In this document: positions 45,060 through 52,809 of the stretch, piece after piece
How the letters are laid out: each line of letters begins with the position of its first letter
How positions within the stretch are numbered: the first letter of the stretch is position 1
NCBI RefSeq assembly: GCF_000378445.1
Contig: NZ_KB899729.1
Coordinates: 1 to 53,771, forward strand
DNA from: Deinococcus aquatilis DSM 23025
Lineage (GTDB): Bacteria; Deinococcota; Deinococci; Deinococcales; Deinococcaceae
Direction of reading: 5' to 3'
DNA length: 53,771 nucleotides
Position numbers and translations under genes: made by a program
Notes under the pieces: generated by a model
The model's input: only the letters and a program-made list of their open reading frames with translations
Databases searched by the model: none
Told to the model about the DNA's origin: nothing

Positions 45060-46463
45060 CTAGCCCGTCAGAACGGCCAAATCGTCAATAACTTTCTCCA
45101 GCGTACCTTCAAAGGCGGCCCTGGTCACCGCCTTGGCGACCTGCCCGGCATCGGCACGCCCCGCAGCCAGGGCGGAACGCAGCCGGGCATACTGGGCTGT
45201 GTCCAACCGGGTTTTCAGCACCAGTTGCAGCGTCCGCAACGTCTGATCGGCCTGCGCCTCCAGACCCAACGCCTGAAACGCCGCCTCGCGCTCGCGCTCC
45301 TCATGCTCCAGATCCACCACCGCCCGCTGCTGGCGCTTTACCTGCGCCTCTTGCGCCGCCTTCCCCTGCTCCGGCGGGGCAAAGCCCAGCGGATCGGCGT
45401 ACTTGCCCTCCTCGTCCTTGATGACGTCTACCAGCAGGGCTGACGGATTGCGGGCCTGATAACCTGACGCCAGAAGGGACTGGAATTTGCTCAGCCGGGA
45501 CTGGACTCGCGCTTCCCCCAGGGTCTCGACCAACTTGCGGGCCACTGGCCGCGCCACCCGCAAAGCCACCAGGGCCACAACCAGGGCAGAGTCGCTCTCC
45601 CCCACCGGCTGCACCCCAAAGCGGTAGGTCAGTGCCTGCTTGCGTCCCCGGCCCTCATAGACCACCTCCTGCAGGTAGCCGTGCTCCCGCAACTCCTCGT
45701 GGGCCCCTTCCAGGGTACGGCGAATCTTGTCTGTTCGCAGATCCACGATCTTGCATTCGGCGGCCCAGTCCAACAGGTTGACCTGATACGACGCCACCAC
45801 CCGGCTCAGATCCTGTGGATCATGGCGCTTGGCATCCAGCAGCCGGTAGAGCGCCCGGGTCAGGGGCCGTTCCAGCGAGGTCAAAAAAGCGTAGTCGAGC
45901 GGCTTGACGTACTTGGCCCGGATCGACTGGCCGATCTGACGTGCCAGAGTGATAGCCAGCACCGCGCCCTCGGTCACAGTGTCGCGCTCCCCCGAGGTCA
46001 CCTCATACGCCAGCACGTAGCTGAAAGTGCCGCTGGTCCAGCGTTGCTGCTCATGGTCGCGCCAGGCATGACTGAGGGTGTAGGTGGCCTGCTTGAGCCG
46101 CCGCAGGGACTTCGTCAAGACCCGGTGGTAGTGGCCGTTGTTGTGCAGTCCAGCCCGCAGCAGCAGCTGACTGGCAGTGGTGGTGACCGTTCCACTCTCT
46201 GGCGCCCCCTGTTCCATAAACAGGTCGATCAGTGCGTTGGCAATGTCACCATCCAGGCCATGCGGCACGCCGCCGCACTCGGCAGGGCTGAAGCAGGAGA
46301 GATGACCCATCCGGCCGTCAACCTCAAATTCGAAGGCCCAGCGGGTAAAATCCGCCGGAATGCGTTCCTGAATGGAGATGAGACCCAGCCGCGCCACGTT
46401 CGCCTCTGTGAAGCGCTGCATGGCCTGTCCTCGCTGAGCTTTGCTTTTGCGTTCACGCGTCAC
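45060..46463 (-). CDS. Plasmid replication initiator (RepA type)
   Basis: A 467-residue basic protein of the replication initiator family found on Deinococcus-Thermus plasmids and megaplasmids. Residues about 20-290 look like tandem winged-helix domains (QLLLRAGLHNNGHYHRVLTK, FLTSLERPLTRALYRLLDA and TLEGAHEELREHGYLQEVVY). The C-terminal part is charged and helical (KRQQRAVVDLEHEEREREAA). It should bind the iterons found 150-430 bases upstream and open the AT-rich segment next to its own start. GTG 46463 has CGGAGA 5 bases upstream. RepA proteins usually repress their own promoter when it overlaps iterons. No parA or parB gene lies in the window. Confidence 0.92.
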   Translation of the reverse strand: MTRERKSKAQRGQAMQRFTEANVARLGLISIQERIPADFTRWAFEFEVDGRMGHLSCFSPAECGGVPHGLDGDIANALIDLFMEQGAPESGTVTTTASQLLLRAGLHNNGHYHRVLTKSLRRLKQATYTLSHAWRDHEQQRWTSGTFSYVLAYEVTSGERDTVTEGAVLAITLARQIGQSIRAKYVKPLDYAFLTSLERPLTRALYRLLDAKRHDPQDLSRVVASYQVNLLDWAAECKIVDLRTDKIRRTLEGAHEELREHGYLQEVVYEGRGRKQALTYRFGVQPVGESDSALVVALVALRVARPVARKLVETLGEARVQSRLSKFQSLLASGYQARNPSALLVDVIKDEEGKYADPLGFAPPEQGKAAQEAQVKRQQRAVVDLEHEEREREAAFQALGLEAQADQTLRTLQLVLKTRLDTAQYARLRSALAAGRADAGQVAKAVTRAAFEGTLEKVIDDLAVLTG

Positions 46464-46499
46464 ATCGTCTCCGGTGGGGCCAGTCTACTGCGTGCCGGG

Positions 46500-46900
46500 C
46501 CACGCCTTGAATGTTGATGTTTTTTTAGATTGAAGTAAAGAAGTAAAGAATGATGATTTCAACATCAAGCAGAAGAGGTCTCAACTGTGCCAGACAGCTT
46601 TTTCCCCCTCTTTCCCCCCAAGTATGTCGTACAGCCCCAGTAAAATCCCCCAAGAGTGTCGTGCTTTTCAGGGGTTTCCCCCCCAAGTATGTCGTGCCGG
46701 ATCTGGACCAAATCCCCCAAGTATGTCGTGCTGTTTCTCCCCTCTTTCCCCAAGTATGTCGTACGGGAGTCCAGCTTAGAATCAATGTCGAGGAAAATGT
46801 GAAATCCTTGCTCAGGCACGCTAAAAGTCTGTGGGCTCCAGTTGTAATCCCCCAAGTATGTCGTTCCGCTCAGAAAATCAATCCCCCAAGAGTGTCGTGC
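46500..46900. other. Replication origin (oriV) region
   Basis: Combines an AT-rich segment (46510-46568; tandem GAAGTAAA copies; an inverted repeat TTGATGTT at 46514-46521 with AACATCAA at 46561-46568) with seven iterons (46615-46898), all directly upstream of repA. This is the usual layout of iteron plasmids: melting site plus initiator binding array. Confidence 0.88.
46615..46898 (+). repeat. Iteron array, seven 16-bp direct repeats
   Basis: Consensus CCCCCAAGTATGTCGT at 46615, 46680, 46714, 46747 (first C is T) and 46849; variant CCCCCAAGAGTGTCGT at 46647 and 46883. Spacings are 32, 33, 34, 33, 102 and 34 bases, about three helical turns, and the long gap equals three spacings. Initiator molecules would thus sit on one face of the DNA. 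Confidence 0.93.
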
Positions 46901-46999
46901 GGGCGGGGATGAAGTTGGTGCCGCCTTTCCTCGGCCTTTGCCACGTGTTGGCAGCGGCCTTTCTGCAACGAAGATAAGAGGCGGCATGGTTGATCTTTA

Positions 47000-47133
47000 G
47001 AGCAGTTCTCCGAATTACGGCCTCGCCGCAACAGCACCGCCGACGCCCCATTCTCCGTTCTGCTCGCCAAATTCACTCGCTCCGCTCGGTCAGAACAATG
47101 GAGAACAACACGCCGTTTTTCTGACAAATGCTC
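47000..47133 (+). repeat. MITE-like 134-bp repeat, copy B
   Basis: Second copy of the element at 41074, same orientation. Ends are GAGCAG and TGCTC with imperfect inverted repeats of about 21 bp. It is flanked on both sides by TA (46998-46999 and 47134-47135), which fits a TA target duplication as made by IS630/Tc1-type transposases. Confidence 0.88.
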
Positions 47134-47197
47134 TAGGTTAACTGCGACCTACTTAACGATGTGATTTGTGCTTCGCTGTCTTACGTCCAAAACACCT

Positions 47198-47965
47198 TTA
47201 CTGCGCCCAGACCTCTTTCAGCCGCACCCGAACCAGCAGGTCGCTCAGGGCGTGTTGGGTGTCCGTGGGCACCTCATCCCGCAGAACACTCTTGTCGCGG
47301 GCCTGAACGAGCGCTTCGGTCAGCCGCCGATATTCGGCCTCATAGAACGTGACTTCTCCGGTCAGGGTGGTCTGCTCTGCCTCGGTAGTCTTGCGCCCAA
47401 TCAGGTCGTCGAGGTAAGGCAGCCGCGCCTCCTGATTGAGCACCTGCAGATTGGCCTCGATCTCTCCCGTCCGCATCAGGTGAAGTCCGGTCAGCAGCGT
47501 GCGGAAGGTATACAGCAGCGGCTTGATCCGCTGGGGACTCTCTTTGGAAAACAGTCGCCACTGGTTGGCACTGAATCCCAGGTAGTGATGCGCGTGATAC
47601 CGGGTCACGCAGCCCCAGGCCAGCTCACGCAATTCCGCGTGTTCAGAGGTCGTGTGCACCACCAGCGGGGAATGGAGTTGCTCCAGCACATACCCGTTTC
47701 GCCGCAGCATCAAAGCGAAGAACTTGGCTGCGTCATGAGTCACCAGGTCGAGTTCCAGTCCGTCCTCCAGGCGCTCAAAGCTGATGGTGTCCTGCGTGGT
47801 CTGCAACCCCAAGACTTCCCGGGCGGGCAGCACATGGACGCCGCGCAGATCCCAGTCGCTGTCGGGGCTGGGAAAGCCGTAGAGATGCGCTCCGCTGATG
47901 GTGGCGAACAACAGTGGATAGGCATGCACTTGCACTGCTTCCGGAAGTTGAGGGGGCCAACTCAT
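47198..47965 (-). CDS. RlaP-type nucleotidyltransferase (Pol-beta superfamily), first of pair
   Basis: A 255-residue protein with the nucleotidyltransferase signature GAHLYGFPSPDSDWDLRG near residue 25 (G-S/A with a D.D metal pair) and a third Asp in LELDLVTHD. A helical domain follows, with ESPQRIKPLLYTFRTLLTGL typical of the RlaP-like DNA-polymerase-beta group. Known relatives occur beside RNA ligases and repair genes and in mobile regions; the substrate is unproved. ATG overlaps the upstream gene by 4 bases, so it is made together with its paralogue. Confidence 0.88.
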   Translation of the reverse strand: MSWPPQLPEAVQVHAYPLLFATISGAHLYGFPSPDSDWDLRGVHVLPAREVLGLQTTQDTISFERLEDGLELDLVTHDAAKFFALMLRRNGYVLEQLHSPLVVHTTSEHAELRELAWGCVTRYHAHHYLGFSANQWRLFSKESPQRIKPLLYTFRTLLTGLHLMRTGEIEANLQVLNQEARLPYLDDLIGRKTTEAEQTTLTGEVTFYEAEYRRLTEALVQARDKSVLRDEVPTDTQHALSDLLVRVRLKEVWAQ

Positions 47966-48879
47966 ACACTCACGTCCAACATGGTGCGTCTGGCCCGCAG
48001 CAGAAAGGCGTTGACGCGGCCATAGTCCGGACGCTCGGGCAGCGTGGTGCGGGTCAGTGCCCGGTCAAAACGGGCGTGCAAGTCCAGACGCCAGGCATTG
48101 ACCTCGGCCCACGGCATCTCCCCGCGCTTGACGGCCAGCAGGCTCTCCCGGTGTTCCCCCACATGCACGCTGACTTCCCCACGCTCCACCACGGCAATGC
48201 CCGAGAGCAGCAGGCGGATCAGGTGCATGGCATGTTTCCAGCGGATTTCCCCGTGATTACGCAGGTCGGCGTCAAGCTTTTTGAACTGCGAGAGCACGTA
48301 GCCGTTGTAGGTCTGGTAGACCAGCGTGGACAGGAATGCGCCGCGCATCGAGAGCAGCTCCTCGGCAATCGGGGAGGCGGTCTCGATCAGGGGCGTGTAG
48401 AGACATTCGAGGACATTGGGATTGGCTTTGAGCGCCAGGGTCAGGAACTTCTGGAGTTCCCAGTAGGTTTCTTGAGTCGCTTCGTTCTCCAGTTGCTCCG
48501 GCAGGCCCCACAAGCTCCAGTGCCGGTCGGCGGGCGCGAGATAAAAGCCCCGCCGATCGGTGTCGCTGTCTCCCGTTTCCAGCCCAAAGGCACGGGATCC
48601 GACAATGCAGCGGTACTGCACCCATTGCGTCCAGTCAGGCGCTTCAGGTAGATCGGGCGTCTGATGCTGCTTGCGAACCTCCAGATCCCGGCGGAGGAAG
48701 GTCTGCTCGCGGCCATCGGGGAACTGGATGCGGTAGGCATGCTGCAAATCTGCGGGCAACTGCAACACCACACCCACGCTGCCCGTAGGCCGGGTGATCT
48801 CGCCACTGGGCGTATGCACGGCGGTTCGGGTGACCACCTGAGTGCCGAGGGGCAACAGGTGCAGATCATTGGGGTTCAT
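47962..48879 (-). CDS. RlaP-type nucleotidyltransferase with N-terminal SH3-like domain
   Basis: A 305-residue protein. Residues about 1-75 form a small beta-rich domain (LPLGTQVVTRTAVHTPSGEI, then GSVGVVLQLP and YRIQFPDG) like a KOW/SH3 barrel. Residues about 95-300 are a nucleotidyltransferase with GSRAFGLETGDSDTDRRG and the helical RlaP-like tail (RWKHAMHLIRLLLSGIAVVE). Being paralogous and overlapping with the next gene suggests a heterodimer or two enzymes acting in one process, perhaps RNA repair or end modification. GGAG lies 5 bases before ATG 48879; an upstream in-frame start at 48909 is less likely. Confidence 0.88.
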   Translation of the reverse strand: MNPNDLHLLPLGTQVVTRTAVHTPSGEITRPTGSVGVVLQLPADLQHAYRIQFPDGREQTFLRRDLEVRKQHQTPDLPEAPDWTQWVQYRCIVGSRAFGLETGDSDTDRRGFYLAPADRHWSLWGLPEQLENEATQETYWELQKFLTLALKANPNVLECLYTPLIETASPIAEELLSMRGAFLSTLVYQTYNGYVLSQFKKLDADLRNHGEIRWKHAMHLIRLLLSGIAVVERGEVSVHVGEHRESLLAVKRGEMPWAEVNAWRLDLHARFDRALTRTTLPERPDYGRVNAFLLRARRTMLDVSV

Positions 48880-49199
48880 CTCAACTCCGCCCAAAGGAGG
48901 CTTCCCCACCGGATGTGCGCCACCGCGCTCTGCTGTATTCCAGCTCCGGCGTCTTCTTGTGCAAACAGGTCTTCGGCCCCACCCTCAGGCCTGTCAACGG
49001 CAAGCAGAGAGCGGTGAGGCTCATTGGAGAGCAGCACGTCATTCCTCAGCACCGACACAGAAGACGACCTGCACCACCACCTCATTCGTTTCCACCGTCT
49101 GCGGCTGGCGCTCCCCGACCCCATGTTCCTGAAGGCATGGTCATATGGACACTCATTCTAACTTGAGCGGTCAATGAGGAGCGAGCAGGGACATTTTGC
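48880..49199. other. Divergent intergenic region
   Basis: Lies between the nucleotidyltransferase operon (minus) and the nitric-oxide synthase gene (plus). No convincing gene; the minus-strand frames carry no known motif. It should contain both promoters, and TTGAGC near 49163 is only a weak -35 candidate. Confidence 0.5.
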
Positions 49200-50345
49200 G
49201 TGCCAGAGGCGAGCAGCATAGACCCCATGTCTGTGCCTCCTCCGCTGGCCTCCCTCCATACTCCTGCCGAGTTGGAGGAGACGCTGACATTTCTTGGCCT
49301 CTATCACCGCGAAACAGGTATGCCCGGGCGGGCGGCGCGGCAGCAACAGATCAGGCGTCATGGCGACCTTTCCCTCACCACGTCCGAACTGACCCACGGC
49401 GCACGAATGGCGTGGCGCAACAGCACACGCTGCGTCGGACGGCTTCCCTGGGCCACCCTGGAGGTGCGTGACCTGCGCCATCTGACGCAGGCACCGCAGG
49501 TCTTTGAAGCCCTCTGCCACCACCTGCGCGAGGCACTGAACGGCGGGCGCATCCGCCCCTTGATGAGTGTGTTCGGGCCGGGAGTTCGCATTCACAACGA
49601 TCAGCTGATTCGCTACGCCGGTTACCGTCAGCCCAGCGGGGAAATCATCGGTGATCCGCAAAACATCGCCTTGACCGAGTATGTGCAGCAGTTGGGTTGG
49701 AGGGGTGGGGCTGGACAGGCCTTCGACGTCCTGCCCTTAGTCATCGAGGCTGAAGGGAAGGTCACTCTTTTCGAGCTTCCCGCAGAGGCCATCCACGAAG
49801 TTTCGATCACGCATCCCAGTTGCCCTGCGCTTGATGCCTTGGGACTGCGCTGGCACGCCTTACCTGTCATCAGCAACATGACCCTGGAGATTGGAGGGCA
49901 ACGCTTCGAATGTGCGCCCTTCAACGGCTGGTATCTTCAGACCGAAATTGCAGCGCGGAACCTTGCGGATGAAGCCCGCTACAACATGCTGCCAGCCGTC
50001 GCGAAGGCTCTGGGTCTGGACACCTCCCGCCGCCGCACCCTGTGGCTTGACCGCGCCCTGCTGGAACTGAACGTGGCCGTACTGCACTCTTTCGACGAAG
50101 CGGGCATCCGTCTGGCCGATCACCATAGCGTTACCCGTCAGTTCCAGCATTTCGAGGAACTGGAGACCCGAGCCGGTCGCCCTGTCAAGGGGAAGTGGTC
50201 TTGGCTGGTTCCGCCGCTCTCCCCAGCCACCACACCAGTGTGGCACCGCAGTTATGACGACGCGGAAATCAAACCTAATTTCACCGTGCAGCGTCCTGCC
50301 TGGGCAGCCACTCAAGCGGCCTGTCCCTTCCACGCCAGCAAGTAG
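49200..50345 (+). CDS. nos: Bacterial nitric-oxide synthase, oxygenase domain
   Basis: A 381-residue NOS oxygenase without a reductase domain. The heme-ligand Cys lies in WRNSTRCVGR (C78 from the GTG start). Other hallmarks are RIHNDQLIRYAGY, QLGWRGGAGQAFDVLP (substrate/heme pocket), FELPAEAIHEV (arginine-binding Glu) and FNGWYLQTEIAARNLADEAR. It oxidises L-arginine to citrulline and NO using electrons from a host flavodoxin or flavodoxin reductase. In Deinococcus radiodurans the homologue has been linked to radiation recovery and tryptophan nitration. ATG 49227 is an alternative start. It stands alone on this replicon. Confidence 0.95.
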   Translation: MPEASSIDPMSVPPPLASLHTPAELEETLTFLGLYHRETGMPGRAARQQQIRRHGDLSLTTSELTHGARMAWRNSTRCVGRLPWATLEVRDLRHLTQAPQVFEALCHHLREALNGGRIRPLMSVFGPGVRIHNDQLIRYAGYRQPSGEIIGDPQNIALTEYVQQLGWRGGAGQAFDVLPLVIEAEGKVTLFELPAEAIHEVSITHPSCPALDALGLRWHALPVISNMTLEIGGQRFECAPFNGWYLQTEIAARNLADEARYNMLPAVAKALGLDTSRRRTLWLDRALLELNVAVLHSFDEAGIRLADHHSVTRQFQHFEELETRAGRPVKGKWSWLVPPLSPATTPVWHRSYDDAEIKPNFTVQRPAWAATQAACPFHASK

Positions 50346-50487
50346 CCCAGGCCTCAAATGAGGTCAAGCCGGTAGGACCAACTTCGGAAACGGATTTTCC
50401 GTGCACGGTACCACCGGCCTCGTCAGAGCAGAGACACGATGTTGAAATTTTTGTGCGTTGCCAGGAAAAGCCAATTCATGCCCCAGA
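50346..50487. terminator. Convergent spacer with small hairpin
   Basis: CGGAAA (50385-50390) and TTTCCG (50396-50401) form a 6-bp stem between nos and the convergent gene; a weak bidirectional terminator. Confidence 0.4.
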
Positions 50488-51111
50488 TCAGTTGCTCATC
50501 GCCGGAGCCTGCCGGATGAAGTTGCCTGCCTCAGCAGCGTCCAGCATGAAGGCCGCAACACTCGCGCGGGTCACACGCGGCCCGGTTTGGCCTACAGCTC
50601 CACTCCTGACCGGCGCAACCGGGCCGTCCTGGAGCATCGGCGCACGGACAATCGTCCACTCCAGGTCCGAGGCACGGATCAGGTCGGCGTGGGCCACCGA
50701 ATCGCGCAGAACATCGGGCTGGAGCACCTTCAACAGCGTGCGGAAGAGCTGGTCTACGGTTCTGGGCTGGTCGCCGGGATGTGGTACGCCCGCGCCCGTC
50801 AGCGTGATCAGTCGCTGCACGCCTGCCCCGGGCATCAATTCCAGCAGTTGCGTGGCCGCATCGGTCATCACTGTTTTGGAGCCGCCCCTGACTGGGCCGA
50901 GCGCACTGACAACCACATCAGCTCCTGCCAGCACCTGCGACGTCGCCGCACTGTCCATGATCTCGCCCTGAACAACACTCAGGGCAGGAGAGTCTGCGCT
51001 GACCTTCTCCGGGCTGCGGGCCAGCAGTTGTACGCGGTGACCCCTTTGTAAAGCCAGGTCCAGAATCAGCCGTCCGGTCCGTCCGGTGCCGCCCAGCAGG
51101 GCCATCTTCAT
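50488..51111 (-). CDS. NAD(P)H-binding protein, biliverdin-reductase-B/NmrA-like
   Basis: A 207-residue atypical SDR. It shows MALLGGTGRTGRLILDLALQ (nucleotide loop), ADVVVSALGPVRGG, RLITLTGAGV and a DLEWTIVRAP segment, as in NAD(P)H-binding flavin or biliverdin reductase-like and anti-oxidative NmrA-type proteins. The start is ATG 51111, which overlaps the upstream gene by 4 bases; the much longer frame upstream is antisense-like noise. It is the second gene of an operon probably controlled by the divergent HxlR regulator. Confidence 0.9.
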   Translation of the reverse strand: MKMALLGGTGRTGRLILDLALQRGHRVQLLARSPEKVSADSPALSVVQGEIMDSAATSQVLAGADVVVSALGPVRGGSKTVMTDAATQLLELMPGAGVQRLITLTGAGVPHPGDQPRTVDQLFRTLLKVLQPDVLRDSVAHADLIRASDLEWTIVRAPMLQDGPVAPVRSGAVGQTGPRVTRASVAAFMLDAAEAGNFIRQAPAMSN

Positions 51112-52016
51112 TGCGCTGCCGCCCCTGTGGCGTTCCCTGGCTGAAAGGCAGGCTGGTGAAGGGAAAACCACTGTGCAACCCCGGTCATCGGCACGGGAAG
51201 GGCGGCGTGCAGCACGGCGGAATCGGTTGCCATCGCGTCCGGCGCACCTTCCCAGGTCAGGCGGTAGGCGCGGGTGGCGGCCTCGCCCATTTCTGGCCCG
51301 AAGACCTGCGCCATCTGGCCGCCGAAAGCTTCGGGCGTGATGGCCTGATAATGGATGATGCGCCCGAGAACTCCCGACATCTGCGCGGCCAACTCCGGCC
51401 CAGTCAGGGCTTGCGGGCCGCCCACGTTCAGGTGTCCGGTCAGGTCGGTGCGCTCCAGCGCTTCGGCGGTCAGCAGCCCCAGGTCTTCGGCGGCCAACCA
51501 GGAAATGCGGTGGGTACTGGGAACCGGGTAGGCCAGAGTATCGCTGGTCACGACAGCAGGCCGCGCCCATGGCCCCAGCAGATTTTGCAGGTAGGCGGTG
51601 GGCCGCAGGATCAGGTGGTTCAATCCGCTTTCGCGCAGCAGTTCTTCCAGCGGCAGGCGGTAGTCCATCATCGGCACTCCCGCCGGCGCGTCGGGGGTCT
51701 GGCCGCTGGTATTCAGCACCACGCGGCCCACTCCGGCGGCCCGTGCAGCCTCCACTGCAAGGCGTGTGGCAGCCACCGCGTCACCCCCCAGAGGCGGCGT
51801 CAACGAAAGCCGGGTCACTCCCTCAAAAGCCCGCTGTACATCGCCTTCCTTCTGGATGTCACCTGTCAACACCTCGGCTCCCTGGGCCGCCAGAGCTGCC
51901 GCCCGTTCTGGACGGCGCACCATCACCCGCACCGCCGCGCCCCGGTTCAGAAGTTCTTGTGCCACCGGGCCGCCTCGCTCGCCTGTCGCGCCGTACACCA
52001 ATGTCAGTTCGCTCAT
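51108..52016 (-). CDS. NmrA family NAD(P)-binding oxidoreductase
   Basis: A 302-residue atypical SDR. It shows LVYGATGERGGPVAQELLNR, VRVMVRRPERAAALAAQGAE, NTSGQTPDAPAG and LILRPTAYLQNLL, close to YtfG/QorB-type quinone reductases and NmrA-like sensors. It likely reduces quinones or senses NADP(H). It is divergent from an HxlR regulator, a common pairing for redox and electrophile response genes. The start is supported by TAGGCT (52023-52028, minus) exactly 6 bases before ATG 52016, a leaderless promoter. Confidence 0.9.
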   Translation of the reverse strand: MSELTLVYGATGERGGPVAQELLNRGAAVRVMVRRPERAAALAAQGAEVLTGDIQKEGDVQRAFEGVTRLSLTPPLGGDAVAATRLAVEAARAAGVGRVVLNTSGQTPDAPAGVPMMDYRLPLEELLRESGLNHLILRPTAYLQNLLGPWARPAVVTSDTLAYPVPSTHRISWLAAEDLGLLTAEALERTDLTGHLNVGGPQALTGPELAAQMSGVLGRIIHYQAITPEAFGGQMAQVFGPEMGEAATRAYRLTWEGAPDAMATDSAVLHAALPVPMTGVAQWFSLHQPAFQPGNATGAAAQ

Positions 52017-52139
52017 GCAGGCAGCCTAAACAAGGAGAGATCGTTCGGGAAGCAGGCGCAGAAATCCCCCTCGGTATCTTTTTGGAAACCAGGCCAGCAA
52101 AAAAGGCTACTTCCTTTTGGGAAGCGGTAGGCTAAGGCC
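52017..52139. promoter_or_regulatory. Divergent leaderless promoters with twin operator-like boxes
   Basis: TAGGCT-N6-ATG occurs on both strands: 52023-52028 (minus, NmrA gene) and 52128-52133 (plus, hxlR gene). Between them lie two related boxes, TATCTTTTTGGAAACC (52075-52090) and TACTTCCTTTTGGGAAGC (52108-52125), 33 bases apart, likely HxlR sites. Confidence 0.6.
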
Positions 52140-52514
52140 ATGCGATACGGACAGGCGATGACCAAGCGGCCCGAATGCGGCGTAGAGCGCACACTGCATG
52201 TGATCGGCGGCAAATGGACGACCCTGATCCTGCGCGAACTGCTGGCGGACACGTGCCGTTACAGCGAACTCAAACGCTCGTTGGGCCGCGTCTCCCCCAA
52301 AACCCTCACCGAACGCCTGCGTCATCTGGAAGCCGAGGGACTGCTGACCCGCACCGTGTACGCCGAGGTGCCTCCCCGCGTGGAGTACACCCTGACAACG
52401 CGGGGTGAGGGCCTGGGCGAGATCATCGCGGCCATGGCCCGCTGGGGCAGCCTTCCGGCACAGGAAGGGGCGCAGCCATCCTTCGGCCTGGGGAGTAATC
52501 AGGCCGCGACTTGA
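52140..52514 (+). CDS. HxlR-family transcriptional regulator
   Basis: A 124-residue winged-helix protein. It shows CGVERTLHVIGGKWTTLIL (conserved N-terminal Cys and IGGKW), RYSELKRSLGRVSPKTLTER (recognition helix), HLEAEGLLTRTVYAEVPPRV and EYTLTTRGEGL. HxlR proteins often sense electrophiles through the N-terminal Cys and control divergent oxidoreductase genes, matching the context here. The leaderless promoter TAGGCT-N6-ATG fixes the start at 52140. Confidence 0.94.
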   Translation: MRYGQAMTKRPECGVERTLHVIGGKWTTLILRELLADTCRYSELKRSLGRVSPKTLTERLRHLEAEGLLTRTVYAEVPPRVEYTLTTRGEGLGEIIAAMARWGSLPAQEGAQPSFGLGSNQAAT

Positions 52515-52809
52515 CCCCTACGCTGATCCCTGAACAAACACAACACGCTACCGCCCCTGCAACTGGAAAGCTGAGGACTCTTCAGGGCCACAGAACGCGA
52601 CCTGAAAGGCCAGTTTGCCAGTTCACAGCTCTCAGGTTTGATTTGAACCATCACACCTTGTACCCGGCAGGTTGAGCGTCTGAATGTCTGGCAAAAACCA
52701 GTTCCTCTCAGAGCGGTAGAGGAAGCCCTGGCCGTCCTCACCACACCTCCTGCCGCATCAACACCCCTGCATCCTCTCAAAAGACAGCCCTCTCTCTGAG
52801 GCTACGGGG
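52515..52809. other. Convergent intergenic region
   Basis: Nothing recognised. The open frames are short and overlap. No clear terminator was found. Confidence 0.5.

Noticed and set aside
46615..46898. Iteron array as a CRISPR array
   Set aside because: Repeats are only 16 bp, the intervals of 16-18 bp are too short for spacers, and there are no cas genes.
46525..46987. Minus-strand frames with repeated RHTWG / TTYLG peptides
   Set aside because: The peptide repeats are simply the translated iterons of the origin.
50488..51570. 360-residue version of the NAD(P)H-binding protein
   Set aside because: The first 153 residues overlap the upstream NmrA gene in another frame and are Arg-rich noise; the Rossmann fold begins at ATG 51111.
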